From Thermoguttaceae bacterium (lineage in GTDB: Bacteria > Planctomycetota > Planctomycetia > Pirellulales > Thermoguttaceae), in the NCBI GenBank assembly GCA_017937485.1, contig JAGBDN010000017.1, positions 62,001 through 126,000 of the forward strand: a DNA stretch of 64,000 bases, in the 5' to 3' direction. Every line of letters starts with the position of its first letter. Positions within the stretch are counted from its first letter, which is position 1. The position numbers and the translations under genes were made by a program. Of this stretch, positions 28,180 to 37,127 are shown piece by piece. The notes below the pieces were generated by a model. The model saw only the letters and a list, made by a program, of their open reading frames with translations. It had not been told where the DNA came from and did no database searches.

Positions 28180-30021
28180 ATGCGTTTAGGCATTAGCATT
28201 TTTCAACGCGCGCCCCTTCGACGCTTCCGCCGTCTCTGCGCGCTTGTCGCCGTCGGAGCGGTCGGCTCCGCGTTTTCGTTCGCCGCAACCTCTTTTGCAA
28301 CGGACTATTACGTCGATTCGCGAACCGGCGACGACGCGGCCTCCGGACGTTCGCCGCAAACCGCTTGGCGGTCGCTCGAACGCGTTTCGTCGGCGAAATT
28401 GCAACCGGGCGATTCGGTCTATTTTAAAGCGGGCGAGCGTTGGCGCGGCGGGCTGAAACCGGCGTCCGGAGCGTCCGGAAAACCCGTTCTTTATTCGAGT
28501 TACGGCGAAGGCGCGAAACCGAGTCTTCTCCGATCCGTCGCGCTGAACGACGAACGCGATTGGGTCAAAGTCGGCGACAACCTTTGGGCGACGCGACCGA
28601 CGGAAATTCGCGTCGTCGGCTCGGGCGGCGACTTTTTGACCGGTTCTTGGGGCCTGCATACCGAAAACGGCGCGAAAGCGTCGTTTAACGTTAGCGAAGT
28701 CGACGGCGCGAAAACGTTCCGCGTCAAAATCGCCGAATCGGGAACGGCGGGCAATCACGTCCAATGGTCGAACGCGCCGTTTAAGTTGCAAAGCGGGAAA
28801 TCTTACCGAGTTACGTTCGACGCGAGCGCGTCGATTCCGTTCGAAGCGCCGAGCGTTTCGCTGATGCAAGCGGGTTCGCCTTGGAGTTCTTACGGTTCGC
28901 TCCTCCAAAACAAGTTCGCGCCGACGCAAAAAAAATCGCGCCAAGAACTCGTTTTTAAAGCGACGCAAACCGCCGACGACGCGCGAGTTACGTTCTACTT
29001 CGGAACGCTCCCGAAGGGTTGCGAAATAGAAATTTCGAACCTCGTCGTCGAAGAGATCGAAGTCGACGCGCTCGAACTCGACCCGGACGTCGGCAACGTT
29101 ATCCTCGACGGGAAAAAGGCGGCGTTCAAACGTTGGACGATCGACGACCTAAAACAAAACGACGACTTCTGTTACGAACGGAGCGAAGGGCGCGTTTGGT
29201 ATCGCTCCGACAAGAATCCGGCGCTCCGTTTCGACTCGATCGAAGCGGCGGTGATGCGGCACGTTGTCGACCTTTCCGGCGTCCGCGACGCGGTTTTCGA
29301 CGGGCTCGACCTCCGCTACGGCGCGGCGCACGGCTTCGGCGGCTCCGGCAACGAACGCGTTACCATCCGCAACTGCGATATTTCTTGGATCGGCGGCGGC
29401 GACCAATACCGCGAAGGAGGCGCCGGACGTCGCGTTCGGTTCGGCAACGGAATCGAATTTTGGTCGGACGCTCGCGATCATCTCGTCGAAAACTGCCGCA
29501 TTTGGGAGGTTTACGACGCGGCGATCACCAACCAAGGCTCCGGCGTCAACGTCGAGCGGAACATCGTTTACCGCAACAACTTGATTTGGAACTGCGAATA
29601 TTCGTTCGAATATTGGAACCGCGGGCCGGAATCGGTTACCGAGAACGTCGCGTTCGTCGACAACGTTTGTCTTAACGCGGGTTACGGTTGGGGGCACGTT
29701 CAGCGGCCCGATCCGAACGGTCGCTGCGTTATGTTCTACTCGAACACGGCGCAAACGAAAAACCTCGTTTTGCGCGGCAACGTCTTCGCCAACGCGACCG
29801 AAAGCCTCGTTCGCTCCGACGCCGATTGGACGCCGGAACAGCCGCGCTTCGAAGGCAACGTCTATTGGCAGGACGACGCGACGCTCCCCTACGTCCGTTG
29901 GCTTCACAAGAATTACGCGAAAAACGACTTCGACGCTTGGCGCCAAACCGCCGCTCAAGAAAAAGGCGGCGAAATCAAGCGCGTCGACGTTCAACGCCTT
30001 ATCCCGAAAGACGTTAAATAA
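28180..30021 (+). CDS. Exported right-handed parallel beta-helix protein
   Basis: 613 residues with a signal peptide ending near FAATSFATD. The mature start, TDYYVDSRTGDDAASGRSPQ, followed by TAWRSLERV and PGDSVYFKAGERW, is a hallmark of secreted parallel beta-helix proteins of the polysaccharide lyase/hydrolase type. Residues about 150-300 look like an inserted carbohydrate-binding beta-sandwich (FRVKIAESGTAGNHVQW, KSYRVTFDASASI). Helix rungs follow from about 360 (VDLSGVRDAVFDGLDLRYG, RVTIRNCDISWIGGG, DHLVENCRIWEVYDA). A role in binding or cleaving polysaccharide is likely from family knowledge, but no catalytic residues can be assigned. A good -35/-10 pair lies upstream and a strong terminator downstream. 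Confidence 0.82.
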   Translation: MRLGISIFQRAPLRRFRRLCALVAVGAVGSAFSFAATSFATDYYVDSRTGDDAASGRSPQTAWRSLERVSSAKLQPGDSVYFKAGERWRGGLKPASGASGKPVLYSSYGEGAKPSLLRSVALNDERDWVKVGDNLWATRPTEIRVVGSGGDFLTGSWGLHTENGAKASFNVSEVDGAKTFRVKIAESGTAGNHVQWSNAPFKLQSGKSYRVTFDASASIPFEAPSVSLMQAGSPWSSYGSLLQNKFAPTQKKSRQELVFKATQTADDARVTFYFGTLPKGCEIEISNLVVEEIEVDALELDPDVGNVILDGKKAAFKRWTIDDLKQNDDFCYERSEGRVWYRSDKNPALRFDSIEAAVMRHVVDLSGVRDAVFDGLDLRYGAAHGFGGSGNERVTIRNCDISWIGGGDQYREGGAGRRVRFGNGIEFWSDARDHLVENCRIWEVYDAAITNQGSGVNVERNIVYRNNLIWNCEYSFEYWNRGPESVTENVAFVDNVCLNAGYGWGHVQRPDPNGRCVMFYSNTAQTKNLVLRGNVFANATESLVRSDADWTPEQPRFEGNVYWQDDATLPYVRWLHKNYAKNDFDAWRQTAAQEKGGEIKRVDVQRLIPKDVK

Positions 30022-30056
30022 CCCGCCGTCGAACCGCGCTCGCAACGGCGAACGAT

Positions 30057-30102
30057 AAAAAACGGGCGGCTTCCCGATTCGAGAAGGCCGCCCGTCTTTT
30101 TT
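30057..30102. terminator. Bidirectional terminator between convergent genes
   Basis: ACGGGCGGC at 30062-30070 pairs with GCCGCCCGT at 30087-30095. It is flanked by A6 on the left and CTTTTTT on the right. Confidence 0.8.
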
Positions 30103-30122
30103 CAGCCGAGTCGCAACCGCTT

Positions 30123-32414
30123 TTACAGTTTGAAGTTAAAGACTTCGCGCACCAATCGCGTCAAGCGTTGCAAAAGCGTTTGCGGACGCGCTTTAATCTT
30201 CGCCTTCGCGGTCATCCCGACCTTAACGTCGAGATTTTCCGGCTCGTCCAAATCGACGCGCACCCGGAACGACGCGCTCTGCGGACGCTCTTCGCCGCCC
30301 TCGACCGTCTCCGTCGCGACCGGCCCGCCGCCCTTGGCGGAAAGTTGGAACGGAACGCTTTCCATTTTTTGGCGCTCCACGTCGTCGATTTCGCGCACGT
30401 CGCTCAACAGCGTTTCGCTCGGAAACTCGTTCAACTTAATCTTCACCGAGGCGCCCGGCGCGACGAAATCGATTTTCGCCTGGTCGACGATAACCACCGC
30501 TTCCAGCTTCGCGGGGTCGCCGACGCTGCAGATATGCGTTCCCGGCTCAAGGGTTACGTTCAAGTTGCGCGGCGAAAGGGGCGTTCCCTCCCATTGACGC
30601 AACTGCGACGACATATCCTCGAACTTGTTTTCGCGGTCGACTCGATAATAAGGCGACACGACGACGCCGTCGATCGGCGCGCGGAGTTCGAGCTGTTTAC
30701 GCTCCGCTTGAAGTTCGGCGATCGCTTTGCGCAAACCGTCGAGCCGCGCTCGCAACTCTTGAAGCCGCGCGACCGCTTCCTGTTCCGCGCCCAACTGCTC
30801 GCACATTCGCATTTCTTGCTCGGTTTCGCGACGTTGTCCTTGCAGGGCCAACAGCTCCGCGTCGAGCGTCGGACTTTGCAGGCGCGCCAACAGGTCGCCC
30901 TTCTTCACAAAGTCGCCCGGCTCGATAAGCTCGCCGTTCGCTTTGGTCGCGATTTCGGCCAAGACGCCCCCAGATTTCGGCGCCAAGACGTTCGCCGTCG
31001 ACGCGTCGTTCGAACGCAACTCGATCACCGCCGGCGCGTAAATCGAATACGGGAACGGAATTAAACAAAAACCCGCGATCAACGCCAACACGGCGGAAAG
31101 CGACAGGTAAAAGCGCGTCTTTTTCACTCGGTAAATTCTCCCCGGCACCCAAAAAAACTTCGCGATCTTCCAAAGCGGCGCGATCAACAGACCGTACAAC
31201 GACATCGCGGCGATAATCTGCGCGATCACCTTCAAGCCGTAAGCGTCGAAAAAGTGATAGACGAAGAACAAAATCGACGCGGTAACGACCCAGCGGTACG
31301 ACACGGCGCCGATCGTGTAAAGCGCGAACCAGCCTTGATTTCGCTTCGGCAAAAACGGGTCTTCCTGCTGCTCCATTCCCAAAAACCACGACGACGCCTT
31401 TTGCGTCATAATCTTCGTCGCTTTTTGGCGCATATTCGGGATTTCGAGCAAGTCCGACAGCAGGTAGTAACCGTCGTAGCGCAACAGCGGATTCATATTG
31501 AACACGATCGTGCTGAGCGACGAAATAAACATCACGTTCAAGCACAGATAGTGCAACATATTCTCGTTCGTAAACCACCAAATAAAGGTGCATATCGACG
31601 CTAAAGTACACTCGACGAAAACCCCGGCGACGACGATGCCCGCGCGCTTCCACTTGCTCGGAATCATCCAAGAGTCGGATACGTTGCAGTACAAACACGG
31701 CGTCAACACCAGAATCATCACGCCGAGTTCGTGGCACTCGCCGCCCCAATATTTACACGACAAGCCGTGGCCGAACTCGTGAAGCACCTTTGTAAGGCCG
31801 AGCGTAATACTCAGCAAAATCAGGTTTTCCGGGCCGAAAAACTGTTGAAATTCCGGCAACTTCGAGCGGAAATGGTCGAACTCGATCCCAACCAGCAACA
31901 GCGCCGCCGCCATCATAACCAAGCAAAGGCAAAGCGTTACGGGATGGAAGCACCATCGGACGTAAGGCATTAGCCGGTCGAAAAAGCGGTTCGGGTCGAC
32001 GCCTTTAAAACGAATCGCCAAAATGTTCGAACACTGCGCCAACACCTCCTTGCGGCGGCGTTTTTTGCGCCGTTTCAGGAGTTCGTGTCCTTGATCCGGG
32101 ACGCCGACGACGATCAAACTGCATTGGTGCAACTGACCGACGAACGACTGAATCTCTTCCAGCGTAATCTTTTGCGGAGGAAAGCGCGCCTCGAACGCCT
32201 CCTTGATCGCGTCGAGGCTTTTCGTTCCGTCGAGCTGCTCTAAGATGAAATATTCCTCGTCTTGGAAACGATAATATTTCAAGCCGATCGGGTCTTTGAC
32301 GATCCAATACGACCGCCCGAGATACGTCGCGCGCTTGGCTTCGAGATCGCTCCGCGCGTAAATCGACAACACCCGTTCCGCGCTCGAAACCAGACTGTCG
32401 GCCAACGAAGCCAT
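30123..32414 (-). CDS. M50 site-2-type metalloprotease fused to a HlyD-like adaptor segment
   Basis: 763 residues. Residues about 20-110 look PqqD-like (YWIVKDPIGLKYYRFQDEEY, LDAIKEAFEARFPP). A membrane core follows with the zinc motif HEFGH at 212-216 and the second M50 element NMNPLLRYDGYYLLSDLLE, so protease residues are intact. After about residue 440 comes a helix and a biotinyl-lipoyl/HlyD barrel with a coiled-coil hairpin (GELIEPGDFVKKGDLLARLQ, ELRAPIDGVVVSPYYRV), placed in the periplasm. This is the architecture annotated elsewhere as a putative peptide zinc metalloprotease beside HlyD proteins. It is the last of three co-directional genes. The likely role is intramembrane or near-membrane proteolysis tied to an envelope complex; the substrate is unknown. 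Confidence 0.85.
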   Translation of the reverse strand: MASLADSLVSSAERVLSIYARSDLEAKRATYLGRSYWIVKDPIGLKYYRFQDEEYFILEQLDGTKSLDAIKEAFEARFPPQKITLEEIQSFVGQLHQCSLIVVGVPDQGHELLKRRKKRRRKEVLAQCSNILAIRFKGVDPNRFFDRLMPYVRWCFHPVTLCLCLVMMAAALLLVGIEFDHFRSKLPEFQQFFGPENLILLSITLGLTKVLHEFGHGLSCKYWGGECHELGVMILVLTPCLYCNVSDSWMIPSKWKRAGIVVAGVFVECTLASICTFIWWFTNENMLHYLCLNVMFISSLSTIVFNMNPLLRYDGYYLLSDLLEIPNMRQKATKIMTQKASSWFLGMEQQEDPFLPKRNQGWFALYTIGAVSYRWVVTASILFFVYHFFDAYGLKVIAQIIAAMSLYGLLIAPLWKIAKFFWVPGRIYRVKKTRFYLSLSAVLALIAGFCLIPFPYSIYAPAVIELRSNDASTANVLAPKSGGVLAEIATKANGELIEPGDFVKKGDLLARLQSPTLDAELLALQGQRRETEQEMRMCEQLGAEQEAVARLQELRARLDGLRKAIAELQAERKQLELRAPIDGVVVSPYYRVDRENKFEDMSSQLRQWEGTPLSPRNLNVTLEPGTHICSVGDPAKLEAVVIVDQAKIDFVAPGASVKIKLNEFPSETLLSDVREIDDVERQKMESVPFQLSAKGGGPVATETVEGGEERPQSASFRVRVDLDEPENLDVKVGMTAKAKIKARPQTLLQRLTRLVREVFNFKL

Positions 32415-32490
32415 TCGCTTTCCTCTTTACTTCTTTTCGTTTAACTCGTTTAATTTCGGGACGTTCCGCTTACCGGCGCGTTTCGAACGC

Positions 32491-33708
32491 TCAAAGGGAA
32501 CCGGTCAAGGAGCTTTCCGGAACGGACGCGGAAGCGGGCGCCGCCGTCGGAGCGGAAGCGTTCGCGGAAACCGCCGGTTCGTCGACGCAAATTTCGACCG
32601 TAACCAACGCGCCGGGGTTCAAGAGCCAATAACCGGCCTTATTCAGTCGGTTAGCGACGTCGGCGTAAAAATAATAATGTCCCGACTCGACCGTTTGCCG
32701 CACGTAAACGACTTTGCCTTCGAGCTTTTGCGGTTGACCGCCGGGACGCTTCACCTCGACGACGACCTTTTTGTCGGCGATCGTCTCCGGCGCGTAACGG
32801 TCGGCGGGAATGGCCGCGTTGATTTGGACTTTGTCGTAACGAACGATTTTCAGGATTTCGTCTCCTTCGCGGAGCCATTGCCCTTCGTCTTGCATCACGT
32901 CGTCGATAACGCCGTCGATCGGCGAAACCAGCTTGCGGTCTTCGATCGCGACTTCGGCGGCGTTGACGCGCGCTTCGGCGACTTTCACTTTTTCTTGGTT
33001 GACTTCGAGATCGAACTTCGCTTTGTCGATCGATTTAAGCGCGCGAATGTATTCGTAACGTTTTTCTTCGACTTCTTCCGGCGAAACGGAGCCCGGCATC
33101 GTTTTATTCAGCGATTCGGCGCGGTTCCAAGAGGCCTGCGCGACTTTCGCCGCCGCGACGGCGACCTCGACTTCAAGTTCCTTCGCCGCTTCTTTGCGCG
33201 AGACGAGCAACTCTTGTTCCGCGACGATCTTTTCTTCGACCAGCTCCGCGTCCTTTTGTTTCCCGAGAACGTCGCCCTTGCGCACCTGCGTGCCGCGCAG
33301 AAGCGGACGGCGTTTCGTCGTTCCGTCTTCTCCGACGACGAGCGCGCCGCTTTCGTCGCGTTCGCAGAGCCCGAGTTCGACGAGCAACCCCTGCCCGTTC
33401 GCGCTGATAAGGGCTTCGTACCCTTCGCCTTTCGGGATAACGACGCTGGCGTTCGGGACGACGACGCGACCGTCTTTCTCGAAAACGCCGGAACCGGCGC
33501 CGACGTTCGCCGCCGACGCGGAAAGTTCGGCGCTTGATTTCGGGGAAATCGTCAGAGGCTTCGTCCAGTCGGCCGTCGGCGCGTTCGGGCTCTCCATCAA
33601 AGCGCGTTCCAAATCGTCGTTCGCCCAAACCGCGACGCTCGACGCCGTCGTCAACGCCAAAATCGCCGCGACGGTCAAGCGCGTTTTCCGTTCGAATATC
33701 GTTTTCAT
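32491..33708 (-). CDS. Exported HlyD-family periplasmic adaptor protein
   Basis: 405 residues from the ATG at 33708, where a clean signal peptide starts (KTRLTVAAILALTTASSVAVWA). A GTG at 33774 overlaps the stop codon of the upstream gene (GTGA) and would add 22 residues, so translational coupling is the alternative. The mature protein shows a lipoyl-like half-barrel (LRGTQVRKGDVLGKQKD), a long coiled-coil hairpin (about 160-270), the return half-barrel (IEDRKLVSPIDGVIDDVMQD) and a beta-barrel (YDKVQINAAIPADRYAPE). That is the membrane-fusion-protein plan used by RND and type I systems. No inner-membrane pump or TolC-like channel lies nearby. Middle gene of the cluster. Confidence 0.85.
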   Translation of the reverse strand: MKTIFERKTRLTVAAILALTTASSVAVWANDDLERALMESPNAPTADWTKPLTISPKSSAELSASAANVGAGSGVFEKDGRVVVPNASVVIPKGEGYEALISANGQGLLVELGLCERDESGALVVGEDGTTKRRPLLRGTQVRKGDVLGKQKDAELVEEKIVAEQELLVSRKEAAKELEVEVAVAAAKVAQASWNRAESLNKTMPGSVSPEEVEEKRYEYIRALKSIDKAKFDLEVNQEKVKVAEARVNAAEVAIEDRKLVSPIDGVIDDVMQDEGQWLREGDEILKIVRYDKVQINAAIPADRYAPETIADKKVVVEVKRPGGQPQKLEGKVVYVRQTVESGHYYFYADVANRLNKAGYWLLNPGALVTVEICVDEPAVSANASAPTAAPASASVPESSLTGSL

Positions 33709-33770
33709 TTTCGTCGTCTTCTCCCGACGTTTGTCGTTTATCTCGTTAATTTTCAACGCTTTCAACCGTT

Positions 33771-35828
33771 TCACTCGAACCAGAAGAGAACCGTTTTTTG
33801 CAGGAACGCGACCAATTCGTTAAAGCAGACGTACCCGAGCGGACGTTTGCCGCAGTAAACCTTCGCCGAAACGCCGGCGCCGGCGCGCGTTCCCTCCGGA
33901 AGCGACTCCGGTTCGTCGATGGTCGCCCGCATTTGGACGGTCGTTTCCTCCGTTCCGCGATTTTCGGCGCGGTCGTGTTCTTCGACGACGGTCGCGCCGT
34001 AATGTTTCGACGGGTCGACCATCATCACGAACTTCGCGCGGAGCGCCGCTTCCGGGTCGTTTTCTTGCAACTTGCGGAAGTAACCGTCGATATGCCCCAT
34101 TCGCTTTTCCGGCATTTGGAGTTCGAGAATCAAGCCGTCCTCCGGTTTCGCGACTTCGAGCAGAATTTGCCCGGGCTGCACCGGTCGACTGCGGAGTTTA
34201 TTTTCCAAATCGAACGTCATCACCGTTCCGTCGATGGGAGAGCGAACGATCAAATCGTCGCGGCGAGCGTTCAAAATCTTTTGTTGCAACAGAAGCGTTC
34301 GTTCGCGTTCGACGTATTGCGCCAACTGTCCGGCGACGCGAACGCGTTCCGCGTCTTTCGCTTGGTAACTCGCTTCTTTCAAGGCGAGAATTTGCTTGCG
34401 CGTTTCGTTCAACTCGCCGTCGGTCTTTTGCCATTCGGCTTCCAACTCGTTGTTCGACAAGACTAACAACACGTCGCCTTTATTGACGCGCTGTCCGTGC
34501 TTCACCTCGACTTTGTCGACTTTCCCGGCTTCGCGAGCGAAAATGTTATGACGGATCAGCGGCTGAAGCGTTCCGTCGCAGTGCATATTGAAATTCCAAG
34601 GAACCAAAATCAGCGCCAAAATCAACGCGACGACCGCCGCCGAAATCGAAACCGTCTTCGGCAGGTTCCGCGCCGCGACCAAAACCTTCGACTTGCCGAT
34701 CGTTCGCCAAAGCCAACCGAGGAAAATCGAGTTGTGTTCGAGCGAGTTCCCGATCGCGACGCGAGCGTGTTCGACGACGATCTCGACGCGCTTCATCGTA
34801 TGTTCCGAAACGCGAGCGTTTTCGATCTGTTCGACGATCAGCGCGCCGAACGGCGGGTCGACGATTTTCTTGTCTCGCTCCGTTTCGTCGGCGTCGTTTT
34901 CGTCGGTTCGACGCGGAATCAACGGATAAACGGCGATCGCTTTCGTGTGCGACGCGTCGACGTATTCCTCGATCGCCGTTTCGACCTGCGGCGCCAATTG
35001 CGACGAGTCGCCGGTGTAAATAATCGGTTCGTTCGCCGCGACGACCGCGGTCGCCAAGTCGCCGAGCAACTTCGCCGTTTCGGAGCGTTTGTCGACCATA
35101 TCCTGGCCGGAAACCGCCTCGACGCGGGCTTTGCGTCCGCGGCAAATCGCGATAGAAACGCGGTCGCACTCGATCAAACGGCGGCCTTCGTTCGCGACGG
35201 TGTAAACGGTTTCCTTAAAGTCGAGCGTTTTATGAATATTGCGCGTAAAATCTTCGAGTTGCGTCCAAAGATTTTGACGGTCGCTGAAATTTTTAAGTTG
35301 GCGATTCTTATAAAAGTCCGCGGCGTAACGGGTTACCTGACGCACAAACTGCAGATACCCCTTTTGAGCGGCGGGGTTCGAGTCCGGACGTTGGAAGATT
35401 TCGACGATCCCGACGCGCTCCAATTCCGTCGCGACGACGCCGACGACGACGAGGAAATCGGTCGGGTTCCCTCCTTCGTTCGCGCCTTCGCCGCCGGAAT
35501 GCGGCGGCACGATCGCGTCGGTTTCGGTCGAGCGCAACGCGTTGTACAGGAACGCCGAGTGCTTTTTGTTCGCCTCTTCGTCCTCGTGCAGTTTCGCTTC
35601 CTGCAGATTGACCTGATAGCCGAGCGAGAGCCGCCCGGTCTCGTCCGCCGACCAAAAAGCGCCGCCGACCGCGCCCAACGCCGTAACGACGCGGGGCAAA
35701 AATTCGGCTTGAAACTCTTCGGGCGACGCGTCGGAACGCGAAATTTCCGCAATTTCGTTGACAAGAACGCGGATCTGCCGCTTCGTTTGCTCCAACAAAC
35801 TCGAATCGTAACGCTGTTCGGAACTCAT
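33771..35828 (-). CDS. GAF-domain protein fused to a membrane-anchored HlyD adaptor
   Basis: 685 residues from the ATG at 35828 (MSSEQRYDSSLLEQTKRQIR); an in-frame start at 35903 would add 25 residues and cannot be excluded. The cytoplasmic part holds a GAF-like sensor region at about residues 190-370 (TQLEDFTRNIHKTLDFKETV, VANEGRRLIECDRVSIAICR). One transmembrane helix follows (TVSISAAVVALILALILVPW, about residue 415), then a periplasmic HlyD segment with lipoyl-like halves (GKVDKVEVKHGQRVNKGDVL, LIVRSPIDGTVMTFDLE). The gene is first in the three-gene cluster. The arrangement suggests a cytoplasmic signal or ligand could act on the envelope adaptor through one chain; this is inference. Confidence 0.82.
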   Translation of the reverse strand: MSSEQRYDSSLLEQTKRQIRVLVNEIAEISRSDASPEEFQAEFLPRVVTALGAVGGAFWSADETGRLSLGYQVNLQEAKLHEDEEANKKHSAFLYNALRSTETDAIVPPHSGGEGANEGGNPTDFLVVVGVVATELERVGIVEIFQRPDSNPAAQKGYLQFVRQVTRYAADFYKNRQLKNFSDRQNLWTQLEDFTRNIHKTLDFKETVYTVANEGRRLIECDRVSIAICRGRKARVEAVSGQDMVDKRSETAKLLGDLATAVVAANEPIIYTGDSSQLAPQVETAIEEYVDASHTKAIAVYPLIPRRTDENDADETERDKKIVDPPFGALIVEQIENARVSEHTMKRVEIVVEHARVAIGNSLEHNSIFLGWLWRTIGKSKVLVAARNLPKTVSISAAVVALILALILVPWNFNMHCDGTLQPLIRHNIFAREAGKVDKVEVKHGQRVNKGDVLLVLSNNELEAEWQKTDGELNETRKQILALKEASYQAKDAERVRVAGQLAQYVERERTLLLQQKILNARRDDLIVRSPIDGTVMTFDLENKLRSRPVQPGQILLEVAKPEDGLILELQMPEKRMGHIDGYFRKLQENDPEAALRAKFVMMVDPSKHYGATVVEEHDRAENRGTEETTVQMRATIDEPESLPEGTRAGAGVSAKVYCGKRPLGYVCFNELVAFLQKTVLFWFE

Positions 35829-36069
35829 TTTTCTTCGCTCAAAAAATCGGTCGAGGCCGCTAAGCCGTTGCAAAAGCGACGCTCCGGAGTCTGCGCTCTC
35901 CAAAGCGTCTTCGTCGTTATCGGCAAATTGCGACTCCGACTCGATTGTTTTTCGGTAAATTTTTCTTAAACGCTAAACGCTTGGACGTCCTAAAACCGCG
36001 CAAGTTCCCGCCTCGTTCGCGTATTGCTCGACATTATTGGGACGACGCGTTGAAAAACGTCGGCTCCCC

Positions 36070-36097
36070 TTGGGAAAATCGGCGGTTCGGGTATAAT
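36070..36097 (+). promoter_or_regulatory. Predicted sigma-70 promoter for coaD
   Basis: TTGGGA at 36070-36075 and TATAAT at 36092-36097, spacer 16 bp, in the 378-bp divergent gap before coaD. Confidence 0.6.
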
Positions 36098-36206
36098 AAA
36101 CGGGACTCGAACGCCGCCGACGTTCGATTATACGCGTTCGCCGCCCAACGCCAAGGGGCGGAGTCTTGCCCTTCCTTCGCCGTTTTCGAAATTTCAGGAG
36201 CGTTCG

Positions 36207-36722
36207 ATGCCTTCCGACCCGCGCGTCGCCGTTTACCCCGGTTCTTTCGACCCGATCACCCTCGGGCACCTTAACGTCATCGAGCGCGCCAGCCGCCTCT
36301 TCGACCGTTTAATCGTCGCCGTCGGCGTCAATTCGCAAAAGGCGCCTTGGTTCACCCCGGAAGAGCGTTGCGAACTCATTCGCCGCTCGACGGCGGGGCT
36401 CGCAAACGTCGAAACGCGCGTTTACGAAGGTTTAACCGTTCGATTCGCGAAAGAAGTCGGCGCTCGCGTCGTCGTGCGCGGCGTGCGTCCGATCACCGAC
36501 CTTCCCGCCGAATTGACGTTGATGATGGCGAACCGCCGACTCGAACCGGAAGTCGAAACGCTCTTCCTCATCGCCGACGGCGAACTTGCGCACGTTTCCA
36601 GCACGTTAATCAAAGAAATCGCCGGCGCGGGCGAAGAAGCGGCGTTGCGACCGTTTTTGCCCCCTTGCGTCGTCGACGCGGTGCGCCAAAAGATTCGCGG
36701 TTCCGAAAACGCGACGCGTTAA
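36207..36722 (+). CDS. coaD: Phosphopantetheine adenylyltransferase
   Basis: Penultimate step of coenzyme A synthesis: adenylates 4'-phosphopantetheine to dephospho-CoA. 171 residues, close to the usual 160. Nucleotidyltransferase motifs are intact: YPGSFDPITLGHLNVIERA with the (T/H)xGH element, VVRGVRPITDLPAELTLMMA for pantetheine binding, and the late VSSTLIKEIAGAG element. The ATG at 36207 follows CAGGAGCGTTCG, a strong ribosome binding site. It stands alone with its own promoter and divergent from the GAF-HlyD cluster. Confidence 0.95.
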   Translation: MPSDPRVAVYPGSFDPITLGHLNVIERASRLFDRLIVAVGVNSQKAPWFTPEERCELIRRSTAGLANVETRVYEGLTVRFAKEVGARVVVRGVRPITDLPAELTLMMANRRLEPEVETLFLIADGELAHVSSTLIKEIAGAGEEAALRPFLPPCVVDAVRQKIRGSENATR

Positions 36723-36794
36723 AACCGCCTCGTTTTCCCAATCTTCGCGTTTTAACGTCGCTTGGCAAAAAAGAAAAAAATTAAAAAAAGCCCC

Positions 36795-36822
36795 TTGCGC
36801 GATTCGTTTTTTAGGGTACAAT
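36795..36822 (+). promoter_or_regulatory. Predicted promoter of tRNA-Cys
   Basis: TTGCGC at 36795-36800 and TACAAT at 36817-36822, spacer 16 bp, with the tRNA 5' end 18 bases further on. The upstream AAAAGCCCCTTGCG is shared with the asd promoter. Confidence 0.65.
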
Positions 36823-36840
36823 AGCGAGCGTAACAGTTAA

Positions 36841-36913
36841 GGCGTCGTAGCCAAACGGCTAAGGCAACGGATTGCAAATCCGTCATTTACCGGTTCGAAT
36901 CCGGTCGACGCCT
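36841..36913 (+). tRNA. tRNA-Cys (GCA)
   Basis: A full cloverleaf can be drawn. Acceptor GGCGTCG at 36841-36847 pairs with CGACGCC at 36906-36912, and the discriminator base is T (U73), the identity element for cysteine. The anticodon loop TTGCAAA gives anticodon GCA. The T arm contains GGTTCGAATCC. CCA is not encoded. A strong terminator follows eight bases later. Confidence 0.97.
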
Positions 36914-36920
36914 CTTTTAA

Positions 36921-36953
36921 GAGCCGACGTTTTTTAAGCGTCGGCTCTTTTTC
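36921..36953 (+). terminator. Terminator after tRNA-Cys
   Basis: GAGCCGACG at 36921-36929 pairs with CGTCGGCTC at 36939-36947 and is followed by TTTTTC. Confidence 0.9.
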
Positions 36954-36984
36954 TTTCTTGCTTCTTTTGCGTTCGCCGCCCAAC

Positions 36985-37025
36985 GACAAAAAAACGCGAC
37001 GCGCGTTCTCGACGGCGTCGCGTTT
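36985..37025 (-). terminator. Terminator of the cysteine-rich protein gene
   Basis: AAACGCGACG at 36992-37001 pairs with CGTCGCGTTT at 37016-37025. Reading on the minus strand, the hairpin runs into a T tract (A tract at 36988-36994 on plus). Confidence 0.75.
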
Positions 37026-37127
37026 CAGCGGCAAGTTTCGAGTTGATTTCGCGACGCCGATTACCAAGGCGCGCTTTTTCAAGACCTAAACGCTTTTAAG
37101 CGGTTCTCTTACCTCGCGTTCGGCGTC

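Noticed and set aside
34497..35969. 490-codon plus-strand frame opposite the GAF-HlyD gene
   Set aside because: Antisense shadow with Arg/Asp-rich composition and no ribosome binding site.
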